A stretch of 64,000 bases of DNA from Gliomastix tumulicola (taxonomy: Eukaryota; Ascomycota; Sordariomycetes; Hypocreales; Bionectriaceae). The notes beneath the pieces were generated by a model. It did no database searches, had not been told where the DNA came from, and was given only the letters and a program-made list of their open reading frames with translations. The DNA is taken from positions 2,294,001 through 2,358,000 of the forward strand of contig BCHX01000007.1 in the NCBI GenBank assembly GCA_001599755.1, written 5' to 3'. Made by a program: the position numbers and the translations under genes. Positions 23,683 to 37,896 of the stretch are shown here, in pieces (the first letter of the stretch is position 1; each line of letters starts with the position of its first letter).

Positions 23683-24223
23683 CTTTAACTAATTCTTCTT
23701 TTAAGCTTCTTTTATACTTAGGGATTTACTAGGCTTTCTTAGGCTTAGTATTTTATATTCTATAATTTTATTAATTTAATAAAGTCTCTTAGTTTATATA
23801 TAATAAATTACCTTTCACTTATTAGTATACCTTATATCTAGATTTACCTAGGGTTCTTTCTTTATTCTAGGGTTTTTCTATTTATTTATTTATATAATTT
23901 TATAATTATATAGTTTTATTTAAAACCTTATTTTACTTATATTATTACCTCTTTCTACTTTATATAGCTTCTTTTTCCCTTTTTTTACTTTATATTTTAA
24001 ATTCTTTATTTTATCTTCTTTTCTTTATATTTCCCCCTCTTCTCTCTTTTATAATCTTTTATTATATTTAATATTAAAGATAATAATTTTAATTTTAATA
24101 GTAATAATACTATTAAATTATTAAGTTTTAGTATTATAATATATATAAGTATTTATTATACTATATTTACTATAGGTTAATAAATCTTATAAAACCTTTT
24201 ACCTCTTCTTAGGTATTTATTAA

Positions 24224-25000
24224 GAGTAAGTCTAATTATATAATATTAACTCAGGGCATTGGGCCCGGGCCCAGGCCCCATTAAGGGGGGGCGGGCTCTG
24301 CCCGATTAGGTAGACATAAAATTTTACAATCTTCCATCTCAACATTAATTAACCTAATTAGAGGGGGGAAGATCCAAAGGCTCTCTCTCTATATTACCTT
24401 TGTGCTACCTGATTAGGTAGCTTGTTGGCTCTATTTAATAATAAACACATGGGAGAAACACCGACCGGATAGCTCCGCCTAATCGAGTAGCACGATAGCT
24501 ACACGGCGACTACACGGCCAGACAGCGAACCGTTTCCCCCGAATTAATATAAAAAGTCTAATTATATAATATTAACACATGTAAAGCACTAGGTAGGGGG
24601 AAACTTAGTACCTCTTTATACCTCTTAGCTTTAATTAATTAAATTACTAAGCTCTACCTCTTCTAGCAGCCTCTACCTTTACCTAGGCTACTAATCTAGC
24701 TACCTTAATTAGCGTAGCTTTAATTAAGGCAGGTAGCCTTTATTACCTCTACCTTTATAAGGTCTACCTCTATAAGGTTAAGCTATTATTATAAAGTAAG
24801 GTGGCTACTATAATATTATTTTATAGAGGCCTAGCTACTATAATTATAGAGGCCTAAGCGCTATAAAGCTAGGTTAAGCTATTTCTAGCACCTTAGCTTA
24901 TAAAATAATAGGTCTATAGTATAAAGTGCTATAATGCTAGTGGCTTACATAGGCTATATTATATAATAAGACTTTTTATATTATATAATTAAATTTACTT
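24224..25000 (+). mobile_element. MITE-like element, subfamily B, copy B1, with inserted GC island
   Basis: The ends begin GAGTAAGTCTAAT and finish ATTAAATTTACTT, a RIPped form of the B terminal repeat. TTTATTAA is repeated exactly on both sides (24216-24223 and 25001-25008). Length is 777 bp, or about 473 bp without the GC-rich insert at 24,247-24,544. The interior shares blocks with subfamily A, in A1 orientation. It lies inside the inverted G3 copy. Confidence 0.85.
24247..24544. mobile_element. GC-rich un-RIPped insert inside B1
   Basis: About 298 bp of normal to high GC interrupt B1 between its two subterminal GTCTAAT repeats. TAATAT stands on both sides (24241-24246 and 24545-24550), a possible short target duplication. 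The left part starts CAGGGCATTGGGCCCGGGCC, which looks like a hAT-type terminus, but no inverted partner is visible at the right end (TTTCCCCCGAAT). GATTAGGTAG occurs twice (24304-24313, 24411-24420) with a related inverted copy near 24,477-24,490. There is no reading frame. It may be a truncated or very short DNA element; its identity is open. Confidence 0.5.
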
Positions 25001-28000
25001 TTTATTAATTAAGTTTTCCTTAATTATTTTATTATTTATTATTAATATATAATATATCTCTATATATAGACTTTTAAAAAAAGTTTATATTAACTTCTTT
25101 ATTTTTATATTTATAATTTAAATAATATAATATTTTCTTTATTATTTTTCTTATATTTTATTAATTAATTTCTAGGTTATATAGTCTTCTCCTTAAATTA
25201 TATTTACTATAATTTTTTTTATAAAAAGTATAATTATTTTATAAATAAGATAATTAAAATCTTTATTTTTATTTTTTAATTTTTTTTAAAAATATATTAA
25301 GAAGTTCTTTTAATTTAAATAAAAAATTTTTAAATTAATTATTAATTTTTTTAAATAAAATTTTAAAATAATTTTTAATTATTTATTTATTTATTAATAA
25401 ATAAGTATTTATTATATTATTTACTTAATCTTATAAGTATTAAATTATAATAATAATCTTTTAACTTTTAAATAAAAAATATATACTTAAAAGCTTTATT
25501 ATTATAAAAGGGTAAATACTATTTATATTTTTACTTTAATTATTTTTAATATAATTACTTATTTATATAATTTAATTTAAAATATTAATTATAAAGTATA
25601 TTTTTTTAAATACTTTTTTAAAATTAATTAATTAATAAAATTTTAAATTTTTATATTTATTTTTTTTATTAATATAATTTTATTAATCTCCTTATTTTAT
25701 ATATTATTAATTACTTAAATAATATCCCCTTTTATTTTTTTAAAGCTTATTACTTCTATATTTAATATATTTATTACTATAAATATTATACTATATTAGT
25801 ATTCTTTTATTAAGATCTCTTTATTAAGTATTTCTTATATTTTACTTATATTAGCTTACTTTACTTATTTAATTATTAAAGCTTTATAAATAATTATTAT
25901 TTTTACTTTTATTTTTATAATATTAATTATATTTTTAAAAAATCTTTAATATAAATATTTTTAAATAAAAATTAAAATAAAAACTTTAAGTATTTAAACT
26001 TTAATATTAAACCTTATTTTATATTTTATTATAGGTTTTTAATAAAAATTTATTATATCTTTAAAATAATAACTTTAAATTACTTTAATTATTTAATTAA
26101 ACTTATTTTATATTATTTAATAATTATTATTTTAAGTTTTTATTAAATTTTTATTTTTACTTTTATTATATAATTTCTTATTATTTTTATTTTTATTTTT
26201 ACTTTAATTAATTTTTTTTTTTTAAGAAATAAATAACTTTTTTAAAATTATTTAATTTAAACCTTTTTTAAAAGAGATTTATTTTTTTAAGTCCTTTTAC
26301 TTTAATTATTATAATATTTATAGCTTTATTTTATAGTTTTTACTCTTTTTTTAATTTAATTATAATAAATAAAGATATTAATAAAGTAAATTTTATTACT
26401 TTTAATAAAAATATTAATAATAATATAAATAAAGCTTTTTAATAAATAATAAATTTCCTTAAATTTCTTTAAATTTTATTATTTTTCTAAATTTATTTTA
26501 TAATTTATATAAAAACTAAAATATTATTATTATTATTATTTTCTTTAATATAAATTTTAATAATTTATTTATTATTTTTTTATATAATTTTAATTTTAAT
26601 AATTAAAATTTAATAAATATTATTATATTTATTTATTTTTTTTATAAATTTATTTTTTTATATTTTTTAAATTAAAAATAAAAATAATTTTTTAAATACT
26701 TTATATTTTTACTTAATAAATATATAATTATATTAAAACTTTTATATTATATATTTTTTTATTATATTATTTTAAATCTCTTATATAATATTTATAAAAA
26801 TTATTATAATATATATTAAAAGAATATTATTTTTTTACTTTTTTAGAATTTAATATTTACTATTATTTAAAAGTATAATACTTAAAAGGCTATATTTATA
26901 AAGCTTTCTTTTTAGAAGTATTATAATAAAGTATTTTATTATTTAAAGCTTATAGCTAAGAGTAAGCTATATTTTATTTACTTTAATTTCTTTACTTTTA
27001 TTAAGCTTTCTTTTATAAAAGTCTTTAAATAATATAATTTTTTTAGTACTTTTATTAATTATTAAATTTTTAAATTTTTAAATTTTTAAATTTAATATTT
27101 TTAATATTAATAATATTTAATATAAATATATTTTATAATTTATTTTTTATTTTATTATCTTTTAATAATATAAAGTTTTTAAATTTATAAAAAATAAAAA
27201 TAAAAATATTATTATAAATTAAAATTATTTAATTTTTTATTATATTTTTATTATTATTAAATTTAAATAGCTTTTTCTTAGCTTTAAGTTTATTTACTTT
27301 AATTAATTTTTATAATTTTATTAAAATATTTACTTTTAAATTTTAATTTAATATTTTAATATATAAAAAAAAAAAAATTTAATTTTTTTATTTTTTTATT
27401 ATTAAAGATTATTTAATTAATTTCTTTAGGAACTTTATTTATTATAATTTTTATATTAATATAAATTTAATTATAATTAAATAATATATTTAATAAGAGT
27501 TTAATTATTTTAATTTAAATAATTAAAAATATAAGATTTTTTTTTCTTTTTTTAAAAAATTAAATTATAATATTATTTTTAATAATATATATAATAATTA
27601 ATTAAAAATAAGGTTTTAAAGAGATTTTATAAGGTAATTTAATTAATTTATAATATCTTTATTATTTTTTAAAATTAAAAATTATTTTTATATTTTTATA
27701 TTAATATAATATTAATAAATTATATTTTATAATTTAAAAGTTTTAATTAAAATATTTTTTTTTATTTTATTAAATACTTTTTTTATAATTTTAAACTTTA
27801 ATAAAATAAATTTTTATTAATTTTATATATTTTTTTTTTTAAAAAAAAGTAATTAATTAATTTTATAAAGTTTTTTTTTATAAATAATTTAAAGTATTTT
27901 ATATTAAAAATATTATAAATTTTAATTAATAAAAATAATTAAAATTAATATATATTATTTAATAATAATATATTTTATATTTAATATAAATTAATAAATT

Positions 28001-29935
28001 TTTTTATAAACTTTTTAAATAAACTTTTTAAAAGTAAATTATTAATATTAAGTATTATTTATTATTTTATATAAGATTTATTAAGGTTTTATTTTTTATT
28101 ATAATATTATTTATATAATTATTATATTAATTATAAAGATTAAATAATTATATTTTATTAATTTTATAATTTTATAATTTTTTAATTAATTTTTATAAAG
28201 TTTAATTTTATTAAATATAAATTTATAATAATAATTAATATTTTTAAATTAAATTTTATAAATATTTTTATAAATATTTTTATTAAATTTTTTAAAATAC
28301 TTAAATATATTATATTATTTAATATTAATTTTATTATATTTAAATATAAAAATTTATTTATTTATTTCTTAAAGGTATAATATAAAGATATTTTTAAAGG
28401 TTTAATTTATATATTTTATTTAATTATTTATTTATAAGTAATAAATAATATTTAAATATTATTTAATTCCTAGGAGATAATATAGAGATTTTTAATAATT
28501 ATTAATAAAAATTCTTTTATAATTAAAAATAATCCCTTTTAATAGTTTATATTACTTAAAAACCCTTTAAAATAAAAGAAATATTACTTATTTTAAAGAT
28601 ATTTTCTTTATAATAATAAAATAAATAATATACTTTATTAATTAATTTATTATTATTAAAATAATATTATATTTCTTATTATTTTTATTTTTTATAAATA
28701 ATAAATTTATAATTAAATTAAAGAATATTTTATTAAAAAATTATTTAAATATAAGTAAAAAAATATAATTTAATAATAAATTATTATTTTAATATAATAA
28801 TTTTTTAATAAATTAAGGAAATTTATATATAGCTTTTTATATTTATTTTTATATTTTTTTAAAAATAATTTCTTATTAAATTAAATAAAGTTTTATATAT
28901 CTCTTAATATTTTATAATAAAATTATTATATAAAAAAATAAATAATTTAATATATAATTCTTAAGGAATATAAGTATATTTATTTTAGTATAATAAATTA
29001 TCTTTAAATATTTATTATTATTTAAGAATTAGACTTTTATTATTCTTTAACTTCTTTTTAATAACTTTTTATATACTTTATATAAAAATATTCTCTTAAT
29101 ATATATATAATAATATTATTATTAAGGTCTTTTTAAAAATAAATATTAAAATTAAGTTTTAATAAATAATAAGGAAATAATATAGCTTTTTTCTCTTTTA
29201 ATTATTTATTAAACTATTAATTAAAAGTAAGCTCTTATAGCTTTCTTATAATATAAAGAACTTACTAAGTATAATTTAAAGATATTTAAATTATTTATAA
29301 TTTAATATTAATTATAATAATTTATCTCTTTTAAGTATAACTCTTTAAGTAAAATATACTAATTTATAGTAATTATATATTTAATTTTATTATAAAATTA
29401 TTATAAAAATATAAATAAAAGTTTTTTTTAAGTTTATTTTTTTTTTTAATTTTAATTTTTAAATTTTTTTTTTTCTAATTTATTAATAGGATTTTTCTTA
29501 CTAAATTAATAATAAATTTTAAAATAAAAAAAAGTAAAAGAATTAAGTACTTTAACTTATTTAAGTAATAATTTAATCTTTATAACTAAATAATTATAAT
29601 TTAAATAAATAATTTATTAAGATTTTTATAATTTTAATAAAATATAATAAGTAATACCTCTAATAGTAAAAAGCTTTTATTATTACTAGAAGTTTTATAT
29701 TAAATATTTAATAATATACCTTTACTTCTTAAAGCTTCTTTAAATAATAAATATAAAATACTATACTCTATTTAATAATTATATTAATTAAGTTCTAATA
29801 ATAAAGTTTAATATATTTATAATAATTTAAAGGTTTACTTTTAAATTAAAATATATTAATATAGGTATATTTTAAAAAGTAATTTATAACTTATAAAATT
29901 TTTTTTTTTTTTAGTTTATTAATATTATAAGGTAG

Positions 29936-30392
29936 CTATAAGACTAAGTATAAAGGTCTTATAACCTAGCTAGTAACCTAGGTCCTATAACTTAAACTAT
30001 ATTAACTAGTTTAATTTAAACCTTAAAGTAAAGGAGAATTAAAACCTTTATATATTATTATTTAGACTCTACTTATTATTATTTATAATAAATAGTAGTA
30101 AGAAATAAGAATTAACTTTTTCCCACCACCTAATAAATATAAAAATAAATAATTACTAAGAATTAGAACTTATCTATAAATTAACCCCTAACCTCTTAGC
30201 TATTATAAGACCTTTAGGTTTAGCTTAAATTCTATATTAATACCTTACTTATAGAGACTTTATTAAATAGAGTCCTTTAGCTTATTTAATATATTAAGAA
30301 GTATAAATTAAGCTTAATTATATAATAACTTAGCTTAGCCTAGTATTATATAATTAATAAATATATTAAAAGTATAGTAATATTTAGTAATT
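29936..30392. other. Unidentified RIPped sequence between G3 fragment and MITE A3
   Basis: AT-rich, RIP-like, with no recognisable domain. It is the pre-insertion flank of A3; the matching right flank resumes at 38,798. Confidence 0.45.
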
Positions 30393-30400
30393 AAATTAAA

Positions 30401-30509
30401 GAGTTAATTTAATTACATATTATAAAACTTCTATTTATATATTAGTAGTATATATAGGCGCTAGGTATTATACTAACTTATACTATAGCCCTATTATTCT
30501 ATAGGCCTA
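30401..30509 (-). mobile_element. Left part of MITE A3, split by retrotransposon G2
   Basis: It begins GAGTTAATTTAATTACAT and matches the A terminal repeat and subterminal region, in reverse orientation to A1. AAATTAAA (30393-30400) before it recurs at 38790-38797 after the right part, an exact 8-bp duplication. The last five bases, GCCTA, are the G2 target duplication. Confidence 0.88.
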
Positions 30510-30976
30510 TGTTATGACCCAACTAATATAGTTATAGGGTTATAGGCTATGTGGGTTACATAGGCAGATATAGATGGAGGGATATTTTATTCTAATAAAA
30601 GGAACTTACCCTACACCTATAGTTTACAAGGAATAAGTAAACTACTAAGTGAACTAGAGTATAAACTACTTAGTGAACTATATAGTAAATTAAGAGTATT
30701 ACCTAGTATATATACTATAATTATTACCTAGTAGATTAAATAGCTTACTAGCTATTAATAAAGCACCTTACTTAGATATACCTTTCACTAATAAGTATAC
30801 TAAGCTAGAGTATTCTTTACTAATATTAGTTCCTTTTAGTCTTACTAATACTTATAATTTATTAGCTATAACTATTACCTACTTAGTTAAGATATCCTAG
30901 AGTTCTAAGAATATATAATATTATTTAAACCTTAATCTAATTACCTTACACTAGATAGATTACCCTATTTATTATA
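30510..30976 (+). repeat. 5' LTR of G2 (467 bp)
   Basis: It starts TGTTATGACCC and ends ATTATA. It aligns without gaps to 37897-38363, with transition differences only as far as I read. Its left 60-70 bases keep TpG/CpA sites (GACCCAACT, GTGGGTTACA) that are lost in the 3' LTR. Confidence 0.9.
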
Positions 30977-31029
30977 TATTAATAGTTTTTATTTAGACCC
31001 TACTATATTAAAGATTAAGTAATACTAAG

Positions 31030-34000
31030 ATACTATATTTACTACTAGAAGTTCTAATACTAGTAAGTTACCTACTATCCCTAGTATTAACCCTAAGTAA
31101 GTAAATACCTTTATAATTACTTTACCTATTAATAATAATAGTAATAACTTTAATAATAAAAAAACTAAGTAACTTTACTAGGATCTCTAGATACTTTAGT
31201 AGTAGAGTAATAATAATATATACTTATTTAGTAACTTACTTTATGTACTCTAGGAGTAGCTTAAAGCTATTAATAAGTAGAAGAAGTATAAACTTTAGAC
31301 CCTATATAAGTACTTTAAATAAATCCTTAGTAAACTCTAGGATAAAGTGAATTATAATACTAAGTAGTACTAATTATAACTTAAAGAAGTATATAGTATT
31401 ATATATATTACCTAAGGGAGTAAGGAGACTAAAGAGATCCTTAAATCTATAGCTCTAGAGTTATATAATAGAAGCCCTAAGGAGCTTTACTTCTTTATTA
31501 TTAAGCTAAAGATATACTTTAAATACTACCTTATATTATTTACTAGTAATACTTATAAGGTTAAGTTTATACTTAGCCACCTTAAGGGGAAGCTACTATA
31601 ATAGTTTTAACCCTAAATAAATAAGTATATTAAAGACTAAGTTAATAATACTATACTTAAACTATATAGAAGTTTTAATATATTTAAGTATATACTTATT
31701 TAACTTTATAGTATTATTAATAAAGAGGAAAAAGCTTACTAGAAGTTAAATTAGCTATAATAAACTAAAGCCACCTTAAACTATATTACTAAAGGATAAG
31801 TTCTTATAATATGTCTTAACTAGGATAATTCTTACTTTATTAGTGTTATATATAATAGACTTAAGGATAAGGTTAAAGATAAACTTACTTATAAATAATA
31901 ACTCCTAATAGATTTTAATAAATAAGCTAAACTAGTTATTAAGATTAATAACTAATAATACACCTAATATATAGAGAGGAAGTAAAGTGGTTACTAGGAG
32001 TACTATACCCCACTATATAGACCTAACTAGGGCTATTCCAAGTATTAATAATAGAATAACTAATATAACTAGGGTAATTAAAACCCTAATAACTAGAAGT
32101 AGAACCTAAATAGTACTATATTTAGGGCTACTATAGGAGCTAGTCCTATAGAATTAGATACACTATAATAAAAGGTAAATAATAATTAAGGATATTAACC
32201 TATTACCTACTATAACTATAGTAAGTAAGGGTATAAGGCAAAGGTCTATTACTTACTAAAATAAGACTAAGCCCTATAAATATAGAAGTAGATTAAATAG
32301 AAGATAGAAAAGAAGTTTAATACTATAAGAGAGATACTAAGGGATAAAGTATATAAGTTAGCCTTATAGGAGATATACTAGGAAGACTACTACTATATTT
32401 ATATATTAGATAAACTTAACGCCTAACTAAGGAGGTTTAATATAGTATAATATAACTTAGGTGATAAAGCCTACCTTAAGAATAATAACCCTTATAATAG
32501 AAGTATATATAATATAGAGGAATTTAATAAGGAAGAACTAGCTAATTAGGAGCTAGGACCTAATAGTAGTAAGATTAGTCTATTTCCTAATAGGTACTAA
32601 AAGTTCCTTTAATTCCCTGTAGAAATACTATATAATATCTACCTTTAAGGAGTTATAAACCTATAAGTTAAGGAAGGGGACTACCTACTTCTTAAACTAA
32701 AGTACTAATTATATAACTAGATTTTATAGATCTTATACTATATATATATTTATAAGGAATATATAGAATAGAAGGCTACTAATAGGATATACTCTATATA
32801 TAATAAACTTAACCTTATTATTAAACCTTACTAGGTATATAAGATAGAAGCCTATAAGATATAATAAGTTTAATATAGAGAAGTAATAATTTAGTTTATA
32901 GGATCTAAGAACTATTAGGACTTTAATACCCTTAATAATTACTAGGATAAGTACTATAAGGTCTACTAATAATAGAAGGTTAATAAATAGTATAAATAGT
33001 AAAAGTAGAAAGTGGAATAGTATATATAGAGACTTATATATTAATAATAATATAATAAGAAGTAATATTAGAAATAATAGTAGTAGAAGGAAGAACTACT
33101 AGTAGAGGAACTTATAAGGAAAACCACTATTATAGATATCTTTAGTAAGTGTTACTATTATAAAGAATATAGACTAAATAAAAACCCTATTAATATTTAT
33201 AGGGATTTATACTATATAGAGAACTAAGGGTTTAACTTTAATACTAGGCTTAGAGGGACCCTAGATAACCTTATTTAATATTAATATATTATAAGGAACT
33301 ACTATAATAGATGTAAATAATACCTTATATAAGGAGAGGTGTATTATACTATTAATAATATTTCTATTTACTACTAGGATAATAATTAGGTAAAAAACTA
33401 GATATATTAGATATAATATAGGCTATAGACTAATAAACCCCTTAAATAAACCTAAGAGCTCTATAAGGTGAATAGAAAGACCTAAGGAGACTAATAAGTA
33501 TTACTTTAAAAGTTTAAATATAGGGATAAAGCTTTAAGGTATTATTAGATAATAGAGCTACCTATAATATTATTTCACCTAAGTTAATATACCTATATTA
33601 ACTACTATAGTATAAGAAGGAGGAGCCTAAGATACTTAGTACCTTACTTAAGCTTAAATATAGAAAACTAGAGCTAGTAGTAAATAGGGAGACTAATTAC
33701 CTCCCTTGTACTATAGCTAGCTAAGAGATACTTATTTAGTTTAATATCCTTAATTTAGATAAAGAAGATATAGTACTAGGATTTAAATAGTTATAGATGA
33801 ATAACCCTATAGTTAACTAGAGTAATAGCTATCTAGTGTGATGGGATATATTAGAGCTTCTAGACTAATAATATCTAGAGAAGATGAAATTTTATAATAG
33901 ACCTACCTAGGTAGTAGACCTTAATAAGAGGACTAAAAGGGTACTTAATAAAAGGGAATAAGATGTAGTAATAATCTAGATAGTGATATACTTTAATTAT

Positions 34001-37000
34001 AAACTTACTTTATAATAAGAATAATAAATTAAAAAGTAAGTACTTAACTAGATAAAGTATTACTTCTAAGGTATAAAGCTATATATAGAGAAGAAGTTAT
34101 AGGAAAAATAAGAGGCCCCTATAAGTAAAATAGAATATATTTCACTATAGTACTATAGCTATAAGAAGCTATTTATAGATAAACTTAAGATAGGACTTCT
34201 AGAATATATAGAATAGGACTATAAGATTAAAATTATAAATAGTAAAAACTCTTTATTTAGTAAGATATACCTACTTAACTAGCTATAGCTTAAGACTTTA
34301 AGAGAGTACCTTAATNAAATACTATAAAAAGGATATATTTAATACTTAATATTATTAGTAGGCTACCCTATTATATTTATACTAAAGAAAAATAGAAAGC
34401 TTAGGCTATATATTAACTATTAAATACTAAATACTATTATAAAGAAAGATAAAATACTACTACTACTTATAAATAAGCTTAAGGATAGGCTTACTAGTAG
34501 TAATATCTTTACTATACTTAACCTTAAGGAAGTATATAACCTTATCTAAATTAAGGAAGGAGATAAGTGGAAGATAGTATTTTATATTAAATTTAGACTT
34601 TTTAAGTACTTAATTATATCTTTTAGGCTTATTAATACCCTAGTTATATTTTAGAGAATAATTAATAATATATTATAAGAATACCTTAATATATTTATAG
34701 TGGTATACCTTAATAATATCCTTATTTACTCTATAAATAAGTAGTAATATGAGGAATATATCTATAAGGTCCTTATAAAGCTATAAGAGATAAACCTACT
34801 TATTAACCTAGAAAAGAGTAATTTTTATATGGAGGAAGTGGAATTTCTTAGATATATTATTTAATTAGGTAAGATTACTATAGAATTAGTAAAGGTGGCT
34901 ATAATTAAAGAATAAGTGTAACCTAAGTTTATTAAGGAGATTTAAGTATTTATTAGTTTTATAAACTACTACTAATACTTTATTAAGGACTTTAGTAAGA
35001 TTATAAACTTACTTATAGAAGCTATAAAGAAAAATTAATAATTTAAATAGATATTAGTATACTAGTAAGTATTTAATAAGATTAAGAATTATATTATATT
35101 TAAGCTTATACTTATTATATTTAATTTTAAAAGACCTATTAAACTTAAAATAAATACTTTTAACTTTATAGTTATAGGGTAAATAAGATAATAAAATAAT
35201 TAAAGAAGGTTAAAACCTATTATATTCTTCTTATAAAAATTATATAGAGTAGAATTAAACTACCTTATCTATAATAAGGAATTTTTAGTGATTATGCTAT
35301 GCTTTAAGGAGTATTAATACTACCTACTAGGAAGTAAGTATAAGGTAATAGTTTACATTAACTATAAAAATATTATATACTTTATAATAACTTAGGAACT
35401 TAATAGTTAATAACTTTACTATATAGAGATAATAGCTAAGTTTAACTATAAGATTATCTATAGAAAAGAATTAAAGAATAAAAGAGCTAATATATTAAGC
35501 TAAAAATTAAAGTATAATATAGAATATATTATTATAAAAGAATAAGTCTTTAAGTAAATAAATAATAGTAAGGTCTAGTAGATTTAGCTTAATATAATTA
35601 GAAAAGGTAGGTAGGTTAATACTACCTATATACTACTAACTAGAAATAATAATAAACCTAGTATTTATATTAATAAAAGTAATAAAGAATAGTTATAAAT
35701 AACACCTACTAGTGCTCTTAATATAATTAAAGTATAGGTAAAATAATATAAAAATAAAGAATTACCTAAGGATATTTTATAGAATAATAGTTATATAGTC
35801 TATTTACCCTTAGCACTAGATAATAGCCTCCTAGGAGTATAAGAAATATAGAGTAAAGTAGAAAACTATATATAGGTACCTATAGAGCTATAAAAATAAT
35901 TTATTAAGGAAGTCTATAAGGACCCTATAGTGGGATACCTTAGGATCTAGAGGACCCTTAAATAAATTAGATGAAGCTATAATTAGGAAGGAATTAATAA
36001 GGATATAGAAGGGATTATAAGATAATATTAGGAATATCACCTTGCTAAGCTAGCATAATATAAACCCTATGGAGAACTATAACTACTACTAGTCCTAATA
36101 GGACTATAGACCTCTATTATATAGGATTATATTATAAAGCTACTATACTCCTTTAAACTAAATAATAATAAGGAGTATAATAGTATATTTATTATTACAG
36201 ATTACTTTATAAAGTATACTTACTTTATTTTATATTAGGAAGAAAGTGATATAGAAGTACTAGTATACTAGTTTATTAAAATAATAATAAGCTAATATAA
36301 GCTACTAGATGAGATTATTTCTAATAGAGGGATAATATTTATATTTAAGTTTTAGTAAAGCTTAATAGGGAGACTTAAAGTTAATTATAAGCTTAGTATA
36401 GTAAGATAACTATAAATAGATGGATAAATAGAAAGGCTTAATTAAATATTTAAGTAGTACCTATAGTATTATATTAACTATAACTAAGATAACTAGGTTA
36501 AATATCTACTAATAGCCTAGTTTATATATAACTTAGCACTATAGGAATTTACTAAAGTTTTACTATTTAAAGTTAACTTTAGATATAAACTATTATAGTG
36601 AAAGTAGCCTAGGGAAGGGCTACTTATAGGAAAAGCTATCCTTATAGTATAAGAACTACTTAACTTATATAATGAAATATAATAATAACTTAAGTTTATA
36701 TAAGGATATATAGTAAAATACTATAATTAAGGAAGGTTAAAGGGACTAATCTTTAAAGAGGGAGAGATAGTTTATTTACTTTAATAAGGAATTATAATAA
36801 TATAACTAAGTGATAAATTAAACTATAAAAAACTTAAACCCTTTAAGGTTAAGAAGAAAATTTTAATAGCTAATTATTAACTCTTACTACCTATAGGTAT
36901 ATAGCTATACTTAATTTTTTATATTTTACTTTTAGAACTAGTGCTAGAGGGCACTTAGATTAATAAACTATACCTATATATTAAAGTGTATAATAAAGTA

Positions 37001-37160
37001 TTTAAAGTAGAAGTAATCTTAGATAAATAAAGAATTAATAATAAAGATAAATATAAAGTTAAGTGGAAAGAATATAGAAATAAGTATAATACCTAGGAAT
37101 TAGTTAAGAACCTAAAGGGTGCTTAGTATTTGCTAAAGGTGTACTATTAAAGTTACCCTA
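31030..37160 (+). pseudogene. G2 gag-pol relic
   Basis: A zinc knuckle relic at 32,208 reads YYNYSK*GYKAKVY, the RIPped form of CX2CX4HX4C. In the pol frame, LKKNRKLRLYIN at 34,382 leads to the RT catalytic motif YLNN (34,706-34,717, YLDD with both Asp changed to Asn). Integrase TDYFIKYT lies at about 36,197, a D-x-G-like EIISNRGIIF block at 36,311, and the chromodomain at 37,007-37,115 (VEVILDK*...KYKVKWKEY). RT, integrase and chromodomain share one frame. The Gag knuckle is in another frame, so either a programmed shift or an indel lies between 32.2 and 34.4 kb. Stops are TAA/TAG of the RIP kind. Confidence 0.82.
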
Positions 37161-37896
37161 AGTAATATTACCTAATAATCTAGCTAGTAAGGTGTTATTA
37201 AAAGAAATAGTTAACTAGTTAATTACCTCTATGGAATAAGCCTATTATATTTAAGCTAGGGTTTCCTGCTCCTGCTATTATACCTGCTCTAGCTTCTCCT
37301 TTTAGGCCTCCTCTTTTGCCTCTTTTTGCTTCTCCTCTTTTAACTTTTCTATTAAGGATAAATTCTTCTTTATTATCTTTACACCCTTTGTGTAAAGTAA
37401 TCTCTATTACTTATATAAGTAATTAATCTATGTTATAGTTTTAATAAGTAATACCTTAGTATTTTCCTCCTTATGCTCTAAGTGCCTTAGCTTAGACTAG
37501 ACCTAGTCTACTATAATAGTTAGTACTAGCCTAAAAAGGAATAAAAAGGAAAAATACTTATAAGATACTATTAGAATATAAGAATAATTATATAAATAGC
37601 CTAGGAGGAAGTATAAGTGATACTAATTAATACCTTAAAGGATGAAATAATTTAATAACCTTTTCTTAATATAATAATTATAAGGGAAGGCTTTAAAACC
37701 CTTAGTAGTAATATATAAGGAGGTAGTGATATAATAATCTTTAGAGCTCTACTACTTAGATAATTTCACAATATAACCTAATATCTTATTAGTGGAAAAA
37801 TATAAGAAATATAGACTAAGGGAATAAGGACTTATAGGTAGGTGCTATACTACTTAAGTAGATCTTAAGATAAAGACCTTTAGAGGGGAGAGATTA

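Larger units (their letters stand above)
23097..29935 (-). mobile_element. Inverted, 5'-truncated copy of chromovirus G3
   Basis: On the minus strand this aligns with the 3' LTR and about 5 kb of interior of G3 at 46,026-54,405. Its LTR (23097-23815) is split by MITE A2; without that insert it is about 220 bp, like the 215-bp G3 LTRs. Matching landmarks: the segment at about 53,870-53,930 corresponds to about 24,100-24,160 reversed, that at 50,280-50,345 to about 28,440-28,510, and the RNase H part near 48,850-48,960 to about 29,830-29,935, where homology stops. The rest of the 5' half is missing. B-type element B1 interrupts it at 24,224-25,000. It is very heavily RIPped. Confidence 0.75.

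Noticed and set aside
24247..24544. Complete hAT element
   Set aside because: The left end begins CAGGG-like, but the right end does not carry its inverted repeat and the flanking match is only 6 bp.
34316..34316. Ambiguous base n inside G2
   Set aside because: A sequencing or assembly ambiguity, not a biological feature; RT, integrase and chromodomain frames beyond it agree.
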